Assembly: GCA_046331545.1 (NCBI GenBank)
Contig: JAXLQR010000002.1
Span: 1,860,001-1,924,000 of the forward strand
Origin: JADJVL01 sp046331545
GTDB taxonomy: Bacteria > Acidobacteriota > Holophagae > Holophagales > Holophagaceae
Length of the DNA: 64,000 bases
Direction: 5' to 3'
This document shows positions 34,613 to 43,573 of this stretch, one piece after another. Below the pieces are notes generated by a model. That model saw only the letters and a program-made list of their open reading frames with translations. It did not search any database and was not told where the DNA came from. The position numbers were made by a program, and so were the translations under genes. The stretch's first letter is position 1; each line of letters begins with the position of its first letter.

Positions 34613-35908
34613 ATGCAGCTCATTGATCGCGTTTCCGCCCTCGAGGTCCTGGACAGCCGTGGCAACCCCACGGTGCTCGCCCGGGTCCAGCTGACCGACG
34701 GCTCCACCGGGCAGGCACTGGTGCCCTCCGGAGCCTCCACCGGCAGCCGGGAAGCCCTCGAGAAGCGGGACGGCGACAAGGGCCGCTACCTGGGGAAGGG
34801 CGTGCTCGGCGCGGTGCACGCCATCAACACGGAGATCCAGGACGCCCTCCGGGGCATGGATCCCTTCCAGCAGGCGGAACTCGACGAACTCCTCTGTGAT
34901 CTCGACGGCACGGAAAACAAGGAAGAACTTGGCGCGAACGCGATCCTCGGGGTCTCCATGGCCCTGGCTGACGCGGCCTCGAAGGCATGCCGCCAGCCCC
35001 TGTACAGGTACCTGGGCGGGGCCTCTGCCCGCGTTCTTCCCGTTCCGATGATGAACATCCTCAACGGCGGCGCGCACGCCGACAACAACGTCGACATCCA
35101 GGAGTTCATGGCGCTGCCCATCGGCGCTTCTACCTTTTCAGAGGCCTTGAGATGGGGCGTGGAGATCTACCACGCCCTCAAGGCCGTCCTGAAGGCGCGC
35201 AAGCTCTCCACCGGCGTGGGTGACGAGGGAGGCTTCGCGCCGAACCTGGGCAGCAACGAGGAGGCCCTGGACCTCATCCAGGAAGCGGTGAAGAAGGCCG
35301 GCTACAAGCCCGGCAAGGATGTCTGGCTCGGCCTCGATTGCGCGGCCAGCGAGTTCAAGAAGGGCGCAGCCTATGAACTCGACGGCGGGAAGAAGACCCC
35401 CGCCCAGCTCGTGGACTACTACGACGGGCTGTGCGCGAGACACCCCATCCTCACCATCGAGGACGGGTGCGCCGAGGACGACTGGAAGACCTGGAAGGCC
35501 CTCACGGACAAGCTCGGATCCAGGATCCAGCTCGTGGGGGACGACCTCTTCGTCACCAACCCCGCGATCCTCCAGCGCGGGATCTCCGAAGGCGTCGCCA
35601 ACGCCATCCTGATCAAGCTGAACCAGATCGGCACCGTCACCGAGACGCTGAAGGCCGTGGACCTGGCCCACAAGGCGGGCTACCGCGCGATCATCAGCCA
35701 CCGCAGCGGCGAGACCGAGGACGCGTTCATCGCGGACCTCGCCGTCGCCACGGGGGCGGGCCAGATCAAGACCGGCGCGCCGGCCCGCACGGACCGCGTC
35801 GCCAAGTACAATCGACTGCTCCAGATCGAGTGGGAACTCGGCGCCGCCGCCCGCTACGCGGGCCGCGAAGCCTTCGGCTCCCGCCTCGCCACCGCCCAGT
35901 CCCGCTAG
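34613..35908 (+). CDS. eno: Enolase
   Basis: Enolase interconverts 2-phosphoglycerate and phosphoenolpyruvate. The 431-residue product is full length: VLDSRGNPTVL and SGASTGSREA at the N terminus, the metal-site region TIEDG, catalytic lysine in LIKLNQIGTV, SHRSGETED, and IKTGAPARTDR. It starts 37 bp after the TrpC-like gene and is followed by ftsB 11 bp downstream, a pairing that also occurs in enterobacteria. Confidence 0.97.
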   Translation: MQLIDRVSALEVLDSRGNPTVLARVQLTDGSTGQALVPSGASTGSREALEKRDGDKGRYLGKGVLGAVHAINTEIQDALRGMDPFQQAELDELLCDLDGTENKEELGANAILGVSMALADAASKACRQPLYRYLGGASARVLPVPMMNILNGGAHADNNVDIQEFMALPIGASTFSEALRWGVEIYHALKAVLKARKLSTGVGDEGGFAPNLGSNEEALDLIQEAVKKAGYKPGKDVWLGLDCAASEFKKGAAYELDGGKKTPAQLVDYYDGLCARHPILTIEDGCAEDDWKTWKALTDKLGSRIQLVGDDLFVTNPAILQRGISEGVANAILIKLNQIGTVTETLKAVDLAHKAGYRAIISHRSGETEDAFIADLAVATGAGQIKTGAPARTDRVAKYNRLLQIEWELGAAARYAGREAFGSRLATAQSR

Positions 35909-35919
35909 GCCAAGCCCGC

Positions 35920-36228
35920 ATGAACACCAGTTGGCTCCTGAAATCCAGGACCGTCTGGGGGGCCCTGCTCTGCTCGGCCTTCCTCTCCACGGCCATCCTC
36001 TGGCTGCTGCCCGGCGGCCTGCCCGCCGTCCACAAGCGGCAGGCGGAGCTCCAGCGGCAGCGCGAGGTCCTCCTGGACCTCAACCGCAGGAACCGGGAGC
36101 TGTTCGACGAGGTCCAGCGACTCGCCAAGCGGGATCCGGAACTGATGGAGGCGCTGGCCCGGCGCCAGGGCTTCGCCCGGCCGGGCGAGACCGTCTACAC
36201 CTTCCGGGAGCGCGGCGACTCCAAGTAG
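35920..36228 (+). CDS. ftsB: FtsB/DivIC-type septum formation protein
   Basis: FtsB is a small bitopic division protein that forms a coiled coil with FtsL. The 102-residue product has a single transmembrane helix (VWGALLCSAFLSTAILWLL, about 12-30), then a coiled coil (about 38-75, with KRQAELQRQREVLLDLNRRNRELFDEVQRLA), and the typical end LARRQGFARPGETVYTF. Its place behind eno supports the call. The downstream gene is dapF after 29 bp. Confidence 0.88.
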   Translation: MNTSWLLKSRTVWGALLCSAFLSTAILWLLPGGLPAVHKRQAELQRQREVLLDLNRRNRELFDEVQRLAKRDPELMEALARRQGFARPGETVYTFRERGDSK

Positions 36229-36257
36229 GTCCCGGCGCGGTCGCGCATACTGGTCCG

Positions 36258-37076
36258 ATGCAGTGGACGCTCGCCTCCGCTTCGGGAAATGTCTTCGCGT
36301 ACGCGTGGGCCCGGGAGGCTCCGTCCTCCTTCCAGGGCCCGGACGCGGCGCGGCGGCTGTGTCCCCGGGGCACGGGGCTCGGCCTGGACGGCATCTTCCT
36401 GCTCGAGGATCCGGAGCCGGGAGGGGTCTGGCGCATGGACCACTGGGACGCCGATGGCGCCCGGACCTTCTGTTCCAACGGGACGCGGGCGGCGCTGGCG
36501 GTGGCCGGCGCTCCCCAGGGCGGACCCCTCGCGGTCGAGTCCAGCGGGGAAACCGTGCGGCTTCGGCGGGACGGCGGGGAGGTGGGCCTGCGCATGCCGG
36601 AGGGCGAGGACTGCCGGCTGAGCGAGCCGCCGGTGGAGACGCTGGAGCCCTCGATCCGCGGGTGGATCGGCAATCCCCAGCTCGTGCTGGAGGTCCCCTC
36701 CGCCGACCGGGCCGACCTCGCGGCCCTGGCGCCGCCCCTGCGCTTTCACCCCGCCTTCCCCGACGGCACCAACGTGAACGTGGTCGAGGTGCTGCGGGAA
36801 GGCGAGGGCCGCATCCGCTCCTGGGAGCGGGGCGTGGAGGGCGAGACCCTCTGCTGCGGCACGGGCTGCGCGGTGGCCGGGGCCTGGCTGGCAGAGCGCA
36901 GCGGCTGCATGGAATGGCGGCTCCAGACCGCGAGCCCCGATCCCGTGAGGGTCACGGTGGGAAGGATCCGGCAGGGGGCCTGGGAGGACCTGTGGGTCTG
37001 GGGCCGCGTGCGGTGTCTCGGGACCGTGGTTCCCGACCCGTCCCTCGGCCTCGAAAGCGGCCCGTGGAACGGCTAG
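36258..37076 (+). CDS. dapF: Diaminopimelate epimerase
   Basis: DapF interconverts LL- and meso-diaminopimelate in lysine and peptidoglycan synthesis. The 272-residue protein has two halves with the catalytic cysteines: C72 in TFCSNGTRA (usual mCGNG.R) and C200 in TLCCGTGCAVAG. The DGTNVNVVEV segment is the normal substrate strand. It is clearly diverged from enterobacterial DapF. It is separate from the main dap operon at 50-58 kb, which lacks an epimerase, so this is the probable supply of that step. It lies between ftsB and parA. Confidence 0.88.
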   Translation: MQWTLASASGNVFAYAWAREAPSSFQGPDAARRLCPRGTGLGLDGIFLLEDPEPGGVWRMDHWDADGARTFCSNGTRAALAVAGAPQGGPLAVESSGETVRLRRDGGEVGLRMPEGEDCRLSEPPVETLEPSIRGWIGNPQLVLEVPSADRADLAALAPPLRFHPAFPDGTNVNVVEVLREGEGRIRSWERGVEGETLCCGTGCAVAGAWLAERSGCMEWRLQTASPDPVRVTVGRIRQGAWEDLWVWGRVRCLGTVVPDPSLGLESGPWNG

Positions 37077-37164
37077 ACTGGACGATGTTCCACGCCCAGG
37101 CCCGACCGTGACGCTCCCCGCGACAGCCCCGATGTTCCCAGCCTTCCCGCGGCCGGAGGCCTGA

Positions 37165-37959
37165 GTGACCGCGAAGATCCTGGCCCTGGCCAACCAGAAG
37201 GGCGGCGTCGGCAAGACCACCACCGCCATCAACCTCGCGGCGAGCCTGGCCATGCTGGAGAAGCTGGTGCTCCTGGTGGACTTCGACCCCCAGGGCCACA
37301 GCACCACCGGGCTGGGCTTCCCCAAGCCGGACCACCGCGCGGGCTCCTTCGCCCTCATGAAGGGGGCGCCCGTCCAGGCGCTCATGCTCCAGACCGAGGT
37401 GCCGAACCTGCAGGTGGTGCCCGCCGGCAAGGACCTCGCCCAGCTCGAGTTCGAGCTCTTCGAGCTGCCGCAGCTCCAGGTGCTGCGGGAGGCCCTGCGG
37501 CCCGTGATGGACCACTACGAGTACATCATCATCGACCCCCCGCCCTCCCTGGGGATGATCACCCTCAACGCGTTGACCGCCGCGGATGAGGTCATCGTCC
37601 CCATGCCCTGCGAGTTCTTCGCCCTCGACGGCCTGGCGGAGCTGATGGAGACGCTCCACCGCATCCAGGGCGGGCCGAACCCGAGGCTCCAGCTCGGCGG
37701 CATCCTGCTCACCATGGCCGAGGAGCGCACCAACCTTGGCGCCGCGGTGGCGGCGGAGGTCCGCCAGGCCTTACCCGGCAAGGTCTTCCAGACGGTGATC
37801 CCGAGGAACATCCGCCTCGCCGAGGCCCCGAGCCACGGCAAGCCCGTCGCCTTCTACGACCTGAAGTCCAAGGGGGCCCAGTCCTACCTGAGCTTCGCCC
37901 GCGAGTGGATCGAGCGGGACGGGCACTTGATGGGGCAGCCGGAGGGGATCCAAGCATGA
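37165..37959 (+). CDS. parA: Chromosome partitioning ATPase ParA (Soj)
   Basis: ParA is a nucleoid-bound Walker ATPase that moves ParB-parS complexes. The 264-residue product has the deviant Walker A KGGVGKTT (12-19), the DPQGHSTTGLG motif, and the second box IIDPPPSLGMITLNAL. It lacks the N-terminal DNA-binding domain of plasmid ParA, as typical of chromosomal Soj-type proteins. The start is GTG at 37165 with a GGAGG site 6 bp upstream. The stop overlaps the parB ATG as ATGA. Confidence 0.95.
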   Translation: MTAKILALANQKGGVGKTTTAINLAASLAMLEKLVLLVDFDPQGHSTTGLGFPKPDHRAGSFALMKGAPVQALMLQTEVPNLQVVPAGKDLAQLEFELFELPQLQVLREALRPVMDHYEYIIIDPPPSLGMITLNALTAADEVIVPMPCEFFALDGLAELMETLHRIQGGPNPRLQLGGILLTMAEERTNLGAAVAAEVRQALPGKVFQTVIPRNIRLAEAPSHGKPVAFYDLKSKGAQSYLSFAREWIERDGHLMGQPEGIQA

Positions 37960-38828
37960 CGACGGTGAAACGACCGGCCCTGGGACGGGGGCTCACCTCC
38001 CTCATGAGCCAGATCACGCCCGACGATGCCCCCACGCGCGAGGTGCCCGTCGGCAGCCTGGTGCCCAACCGCCAGCAGCCCCGCACCCACTTCGACGAGG
38101 CGGCCCTCAATGATCTGGCCGCGAGCCTGAAGCAGCACGGCATCGTCCAGCCGATCGTGGTGCGCCGGGTGGGCGACCGCTTCGAGATCATCGCCGGCGA
38201 GCGCCGCTGGCGCGCGGCGAAGCTGGCGGGCCTCGCCACCGTGCCGGTGGTGGTGAAGGAGATCCCCGACGACCGGCTGCTGGAGCTGGCCCTGGTGGAG
38301 AACATCCAGCGCCAGGAGCTGAACCCCATCGAGGAGGCCAAGGCCTACTGGCGCCTGGGCGAACACCTCCGCCTCACCCAGGAGCAGGTGGCCGACCGGG
38401 TCGGCAAGTCCCGGCCCCAGGTGGCCAACACGCTGCGGCTGCTGCGCCTGCCCGGGCATCTCCAGGAGCTCATCGCCAACGGCAAGCTCGGGGTCGGCCA
38501 CGGCAAGGTCCTGCTGGGTGTCGAGGACGGCCACCTCCAGGAGCAGCTGGCCCACGCCGTGGTGCAGGACCAGCTCAGCGTCCGCGCCCTGGAGGCCAAG
38601 CTCCAGCACCTCCAGAAGGCGCACAAGCCCAAGGCCCGGAAGAAGCACCCGCACGCGGTCTTCATCAAGGCCGCCGCCGAGGAGCTGACCACCGCCTGGG
38701 CCACCAAGGTCGAGATCAAGACCAAGGGCAAGGCCGGCGTCGTGATGCTCCACTTCGGTTCCGAAGGCGAGCTGGACCGGCTCTTCGAGGCCTTGAAGCA
38801 CGGTCCCAAGCCGGGCGTGCGGAGGTAG
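37956..38828 (+). CDS. parB: Chromosome partitioning protein ParB (Spo0J)
   Basis: ParB is the CTP-dependent clamp that loads at parS. The 290-residue protein has the N-terminal RGLTSLM motif, the CTP-binding domain with the GERRWRAAKLAG box, the NIQRQELNPIEEAKAY linker, a central helix-turn-helix (LTQEQVADRVGKSRPQVANTLRLLRLP, about 135-165), and the C-terminal dimerisation region. It overlaps parA by 4 bp (ATGA). The two candidate parS sites at 7.6 and 15.5 kb are in the same window. accD starts 4 bp after the stop. Confidence 0.95.
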   Translation: MTTVKRPALGRGLTSLMSQITPDDAPTREVPVGSLVPNRQQPRTHFDEAALNDLAASLKQHGIVQPIVVRRVGDRFEIIAGERRWRAAKLAGLATVPVVVKEIPDDRLLELALVENIQRQELNPIEEAKAYWRLGEHLRLTQEQVADRVGKSRPQVANTLRLLRLPGHLQELIANGKLGVGHGKVLLGVEDGHLQEQLAHAVVQDQLSVRALEAKLQHLQKAHKPKARKKHPHAVFIKAAAEELTTAWATKVEIKTKGKAGVVMLHFGSEGELDRLFEALKHGPKPGVRR

Positions 38829-38832
38829 CGCC

Positions 38833-39687
38833 ATGTCCTGGTTCGTCAAGAAGCGCCAGCAGAAGATCGCCGTCGAGGCCAAGACCGTCCGCGTGCCCGA
38901 GGGCCTCTGGGTCAAGTGCGAGGCCTGCCGGGAACTCATCTACCGCGCCGAGCTCCAGAACACCCACAACGTCTGCCCCAAGTGCGGCTACCACTTCCGC
39001 ATCGGCGTGGAGGAGCGCCTCGAGAACCTCATGGACGAGGGCTACGCCACCCTCTTCACCGACCTGCGCAGCACCGACCCCCTGGGCTTCGTGGCCACGA
39101 AGGCCTACAAGGACCAGTTGAAGAAGCTGGAGGAAGGGGGCCAGGACCAGGACGCGGTGGTGGTCGTGGAGGGCACGCTGTCCGGCCAGCCGGTGGTCAT
39201 GGGGGTCATGAACTTCGATTTCCTCGCCGCTTCCATGGGCAGCGTGGTGGGCGAGAAGCTGAGGCTCGGCGCGGAGCGGGCCCTGGAGAAGGGCTGCGCC
39301 TACCTCATCGTGAGCTGCTCCGGCGGGGCCCGGATGCAGGAGGGCACGCTCTCGCTGATGCAGATGGCCAAGGTCAGCGCGGCGCTGGCCAAGCTGGACC
39401 GGGCGGGCCTGCCCTACCTGAGCATCCTCACGGATCCCACCACCGGCGGGGTCAGCGCCAGCTACGCGATGCTCGGGGACCTCAACATCGCCGAGCCCAA
39501 GGCCCTCATCGGCTTCGCGGGGCCGCGGGTCATCGAGCAGACCATCAAGCAGAGCCTGCCCGAGGGCTTCCAGCGCAGCGAGTTCCTCCAGGCCCACGGC
39601 ATGGTGGACCGGGTCGTCCCCCGGGACAAGCTGAAGGACTGGATCGCGGCCTGCCTCACCTGGATGCTGCCCCCGAAGGAATCCTGA
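38833..39687 (+). CDS. accD: Acetyl-CoA carboxylase carboxyltransferase subunit beta
   Basis: AccD with AccA transfers the carboxyl group from biotin to acetyl-CoA, the first step of fatty-acid synthesis. The 284-residue protein has the N-terminal zinc ribbon (C29, C32, C48, C51 in KCEACRELI and VCPKCGYHF) and the carboxyltransferase core with SCSGGARMQEGTLSLMQMAK and TDPTTGGVSASYAM. The folC start is 5 bp after the stop, matching the accD-folC pair seen in many genomes. accA is not in the window. Confidence 0.96.
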   Translation: MSWFVKKRQQKIAVEAKTVRVPEGLWVKCEACRELIYRAELQNTHNVCPKCGYHFRIGVEERLENLMDEGYATLFTDLRSTDPLGFVATKAYKDQLKKLEEGGQDQDAVVVVEGTLSGQPVVMGVMNFDFLAASMGSVVGEKLRLGAERALEKGCAYLIVSCSGGARMQEGTLSLMQMAKVSAALAKLDRAGLPYLSILTDPTTGGVSASYAMLGDLNIAEPKALIGFAGPRVIEQTIKQSLPEGFQRSEFLQAHGMVDRVVPRDKLKDWIAACLTWMLPPKES

Positions 39688-39692
39688 AGGCC

Positions 39693-40922
39693 GTGGGCGA
39701 CGGGACCTCCGCCCTGTCGCGCCTCGCGGCCCGGGGCCACTGGGGCATCAAGCGCGGCCTGCAGAACATCCACGCCCTCCTCGCGAGGCTCGACCACCCC
39801 GAGCGGGCCTGCCCGGTCGTGCTGATCGGCGGCACCAACGGGAAGGGCAGCACCGGCGCCTTCCTCGCCCACGCCCTCCAGGCGGGCGGACGCCGGGTGG
39901 GCTGGACCACCTCGCCCCACCTGGTGCATCCCCGGGAGCGCGTGTGGATCGGCGGGGCCGCCGTCCCGGCGGAGGCGCTCGAGGACGCCCTGGAGGCGGC
40001 CTTCGCGGCCGAAGCCGCCCTGGGCCTGCAGGCCACCTACTTCGAGCTGATGATCGCGGCGGCCTTCGGGATCTTCCGTGCCCGGGCCGTGGAGATCGCG
40101 GTGGTGGAAGTGGGCATGGGGGGCCGCTGGGACGCCACCAACGCCGGCGACCCGGTCCTGAGCGTGATCACGTCGGTGGGCCTCGACCACCAGCAGTTCC
40201 TTGGCGACACCCGGGAAGCCATCGCCCGGGAGAAGCTGTGCATCGCCCGGGACGGACGGCCGCTGGTGCTGGGGCCCGGCCTCGCGCCGGAATGGATCGC
40301 GCCCCTGCTGGAATGCGCGCCGGTCCTGCATCCGGCGCAGCGGGTCGAGGCCGAGGTCGTGGCCTGGGAGCACAGCGTGGTCGAGGGCCGCGCGCTCGGG
40401 CTCGCCGGGCGGTACCAGCTCGAGAACCTGGCGACGGCCCGGGAGGCGCTGCGACGGCTGGAAGCCCTGGGCCTGGGGGTGGAGGACGCCGCCGCCCGGG
40501 AAGGCTTCGCCCGGGCCCGCATTCCCGGCCGCCTCTGGAAGGTGCCCGAGCTCGTCGCCGTCTGGATGGACGGCGCCCACAACCCGCATGGCGCCGCGGC
40601 CCTGGCGGACCACGCCCTCGCCTGCGGGATCCGGCCCCACCTGCTGGTGGGGGCCATGGGTGACAAGGACCTCCGCGGCGTGGCGGCGGAGCTGTCCCGC
40701 CTGGACCCGCGCTCCGTCACCTTCGTGCGCGGGACGGATCCGCGCTACGCGAGCCTCGAGGCCCTGCGGGAGGCATGGAGCCGTCCAGAGGCCGAGGGCC
40801 TCGACCTCGCGGCCGCCGCGGCGCGGATGCGCGAGCCCCGGGAGGGCCTCCTCCTGGTCACCGGCTCCCTCTACCTGCTGGGCGACCTCCTCGCCGAACT
40901 GGGCCTGGACCCGGCATCCTGA
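39693..40922 (+). CDS. folC: Folylpolyglutamate/dihydrofolate synthase
   Basis: FolC adds glutamate to folates and makes dihydrofolate from dihydropteroate. The 409-residue product has the Mur-ligase-like P-loop GTNGKGST (47-54), TSPHLVHPRERV, the VVEVGMGGRWDATN metal/substrate motif, DHQQFLGDT and MDGAHNPHGA in the C-terminal domain. The GTG at 39693 is chosen because it gives the normal N terminus and follows accD closely; no ATG is near. The CDF gene starts 4 bp after the stop. Confidence 0.93.
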   Translation: MGDGTSALSRLAARGHWGIKRGLQNIHALLARLDHPERACPVVLIGGTNGKGSTGAFLAHALQAGGRRVGWTTSPHLVHPRERVWIGGAAVPAEALEDALEAAFAAEAALGLQATYFELMIAAAFGIFRARAVEIAVVEVGMGGRWDATNAGDPVLSVITSVGLDHQQFLGDTREAIAREKLCIARDGRPLVLGPGLAPEWIAPLLECAPVLHPAQRVEAEVVAWEHSVVEGRALGLAGRYQLENLATAREALRRLEALGLGVEDAAAREGFARARIPGRLWKVPELVAVWMDGAHNPHGAAALADHALACGIRPHLLVGAMGDKDLRGVAAELSRLDPRSVTFVRGTDPRYASLEALREAWSRPEAEGLDLAAAAARMREPREGLLLVTGSLYLLGDLLAELGLDPAS

Positions 40923-40926
40923 AGCC

Positions 40927-41835
40927 ATGTCCTCCGCCAACTCCTCCAAGGCCGTGCTGCTCGCCCTGCTCGCCAACGGCGGCATCGCCGTCTCCAAGTT
41001 CGTGGTCTTCGGGATCACGCGGTCCAGCTCCCTGCTCACCGAGGGCATCCATTCCACGGCGGACTGCGTCAACCAGGTGCTGCTGTTCGTCGGCATGCGC
41101 CAGGGGGCGAAGCCCGCGGATCCGAAGCATCCCCTGGGCAAGGGCCAGGCCGCCTTCGTGGCCAGCTTCATGGTGGCCCTGCTGCTCTTCAGCGTGGGCG
41201 GGATCTACTCCGTGGTGGAGGGGATCCACAAGATCCGCCACCCCGAAGCGCCCCACGATCTGGGCTGGGCGGTCGGGCTGCTGCTCTTCGCCATCGGCCT
41301 CGAGGGCTACTCCATGTGGGGCGCCCTCCAGGCCGCCAGGGCGGAGCGTGGGTCCATGTCCCTGCTGCGCTACATGCGCCGCTCCAGCCGCACGGAGCTG
41401 GTGGTGGTGCTGGCGGAGGACTTCGCCGCGCTGGTGGGCCTGCTGCTGGCGTTGGCGGCGGTGCTCCTGGTGATGGCCACGGGCAATCCGGTCTGGGACG
41501 GCGTCGGCAGCGTCGGCATCGGCGTCCTCCTCATCGGCGTGGCGTGGTTCGTGGGGGTCGAGGTCACCAGCCTCCTCCTCAACGAGGCGCCGCCCCTGGC
41601 CCTGCGGGCGGCGATCCGCCAGGCCGTGGACGACGACCCCGAGGTCGTCACCTGCCTCAACCTCATCGCCGTCATCATCGGCGCCGAGCAGCTCATGGTG
41701 AGCCTGCAGGTGAAGTTCAGGCCCCAGCCCAGCGGCGACGCCCTGGTGGACGCCATCAATGCCCTGGAAGGCCGGCTCCACCAGCGCTTCCCCCAGATCC
41801 GGCACCTCTTCGTGGAGCCGGACCACGAGGCCTGA
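40927..41835 (+). CDS. Cation diffusion facilitator family transporter
   Basis: CDF proteins export divalent cations (Zn, Fe, Co or Mn) from the cytoplasm by proton antiport. The 302-residue product shows six transmembrane helices, the family motif in TM2 (LLTEGIHSTADCVNQVLLFVGMR, with His and Asp as metal ligands), the HPLGKGQAAFVASF helix, and a cytoplasmic C-terminal domain (about 215-300). The metal specificity cannot be read from the sequence. It starts 4 bp after folC. Confidence 0.88.
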   Translation: MSSANSSKAVLLALLANGGIAVSKFVVFGITRSSSLLTEGIHSTADCVNQVLLFVGMRQGAKPADPKHPLGKGQAAFVASFMVALLLFSVGGIYSVVEGIHKIRHPEAPHDLGWAVGLLLFAIGLEGYSMWGALQAARAERGSMSLLRYMRRSSRTELVVVLAEDFAALVGLLLALAAVLLVMATGNPVWDGVGSVGIGVLLIGVAWFVGVEVTSLLLNEAPPLALRAAIRQAVDDDPEVVTCLNLIAVIIGAEQLMVSLQVKFRPQPSGDALVDAINALEGRLHQRFPQIRHLFVEPDHEA

Positions 41836-41886
41836 GGCCGGCGCAACCCTCGGCGACGGGGCGGGGTCCATACCCTCCATCCGAGG

Positions 41887-43566
41887 ATGCCCATGAGACT
41901 GTTCCTGCTCCCGGCCGCGGCCCTGCTGGGGCTGCTGCCCTTCGCCGCCGGGTCGCCGCGGCCCCCGTCCGCCGCCGCGCCGGACATCGACGGCCGGCTG
42001 GCGCGGGCCTGGGCCGAGGAAGGCCTGAAGCCCGCCCCCCGATGCGACGACGCCACCTTCCTTCGACGGGCGAGCCTGGACATCACCGGACGGATCCCCT
42101 CCCCCGGGGACGTGAACGCGTTCCTGGCCGACCGGGACCCCGGAAAGCGCGCCAAGGCCGTGGACCGGCTCCTCGCCAGCCCCGCCTACGCCGACTTCTG
42201 GGCGGGCTACTGGGACCGGGTGCTGCTCGGCCGGGGCCTGCGGGCGAACCAGGTGGACCGGGGCGCCTTCGATGCCTGGCTGCGGGCGCGCTTCGCCGCC
42301 AATGCCCCCTGGGACGCCACGGTGCGCGAGCTGGTCGCCGCGACGGGGCGGAGCAGCGCCGGGGACAGGCCCAAGGTCCGCCGGGGCGGCTTCACCCAGG
42401 TGGAGCCGGGCTCGACGGACGCCGGCGTGAACGGCGCCGTGAACTGGACCCTCAAGTACCTCCAGTCGCCCCAGGACCTGGGCGGCGCGGCGGCGCGGAC
42501 CTTCCTCGGCGTGCAGATCCAGTGCGCCCAGTGCCACGACCACAAGACCGAGCCCTGGAAGGCCTCCGACTTCAAGGCCTGGACCTCCAGCTTCGCCATG
42601 ATCCGCGCGGTGCCGGTGGACCGGGGCAGGACCCTGGCCCCCGGCCAGCTCCGGCGCTTCGACCTGGTGGAGACCCCTCGCGTCGCCTTCGTCCCGCCGA
42701 AGGCCGCGGAGGCCCGGGCCTACCTGGAGGCCCCTCCGAAGGCGCTGGACGGGACCCGGCTTCCCCAGGACGCCACCCGCCGCCGGGCCCTGGCGGCCTG
42801 GATGACGGACCCGAAGAACCCCTGGTTCGCCCAGGCCCTCACCAACCGGATGTGGGCCCACTTCCTGGGCCGGGGCTTCGTGGAGCCCTTCGATGACCTC
42901 CGGCCCTCGAACCCCGCGCGGATGCCCGAGCTGCTGCAGGCCTTGAGCGCGGACTTCGCGGCCCACGGGTTCGACCTCAAGCACCTGATCCGCGTCATCA
43001 CCGCGAGCCGGGCCTACCAGCTCGAGGCCGGCGGCGTGGAGGGCGACCGGGCGGACGCCCTGTGGTCCCGCCAGCACCTCAAGCCCCTGGCGCCGGAGGT
43101 GCTGCTGGACGCCCTGGTGGACGCCACGGACCTGGGCCCGGTCTTCGAGCGGGTGGCGGGCGAGCGGCAGGACCGGATGAAGCAGAACCTCCTCCGCCAG
43201 TTCGTGGTCCTCTTCGATGTGGACGAGGACCGGGAGCAGGAGGACTTCCAGGGCACCCTCGCCCAGGCCCTCCTGCTCCTGAACGGGCGCCTCACCCAGG
43301 ACGGGACGCGGGCCATCCCCGGCACGGCGGTGGAGCAGGCGCTGCGCCTGCCCGACGACCGGTCGCGCATCGAGGCGCTTTACCTCCGCGCCCTCGGCCG
43401 TCCGCCCCGGGCGGACGAGACGGCGCGATGGACGGCCTTCCTGGAGGTGAAGCGTCCCGCGCCGGGCCCGGCGGGCGGGGCGCCGGAGGCCAAGGCCCAG
43501 GCCCAGGCCCTCGGCGATCTCCTCTGGTGCCTGCTCAACGCCTCCGAATTCTCCTTCAACCATTGA
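41887..43566 (+). CDS. Secreted DUF1549/DUF1553 domain protein
   Basis: The 559-residue product has a signal peptide, a DUF1549 region (about 30-230, starting around LRRASLDITGRIPSPGDVNAFL) containing the CxxCH-type motif CAQCHDHKTEPW, and a DUF1553 region (about 290-520, with ALTNRMWAHFLGRGFVEP and RPSNPARMPELLQALS). The family is frequent in Planctomycetes and Acidobacteria, almost always paired with a DUF1501 protein, as here (7 bp downstream). The CxxCH suggests metal or haem binding, but the function of the family is not established. Confidence 0.85.
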   Translation: MPMRLFLLPAAALLGLLPFAAGSPRPPSAAAPDIDGRLARAWAEEGLKPAPRCDDATFLRRASLDITGRIPSPGDVNAFLADRDPGKRAKAVDRLLASPAYADFWAGYWDRVLLGRGLRANQVDRGAFDAWLRARFAANAPWDATVRELVAATGRSSAGDRPKVRRGGFTQVEPGSTDAGVNGAVNWTLKYLQSPQDLGGAAARTFLGVQIQCAQCHDHKTEPWKASDFKAWTSSFAMIRAVPVDRGRTLAPGQLRRFDLVETPRVAFVPPKAAEARAYLEAPPKALDGTRLPQDATRRRALAAWMTDPKNPWFAQALTNRMWAHFLGRGFVEPFDDLRPSNPARMPELLQALSADFAAHGFDLKHLIRVITASRAYQLEAGGVEGDRADALWSRQHLKPLAPEVLLDALVDATDLGPVFERVAGERQDRMKQNLLRQFVVLFDVDEDREQEDFQGTLAQALLLLNGRLTQDGTRAIPGTAVEQALRLPDDRSRIEALYLRALGRPPRADETARWTAFLEVKRPAPGPAGGAPEAKAQAQALGDLLWCLLNASEFSFNH

Positions 43567-43573
43567 GGACGGC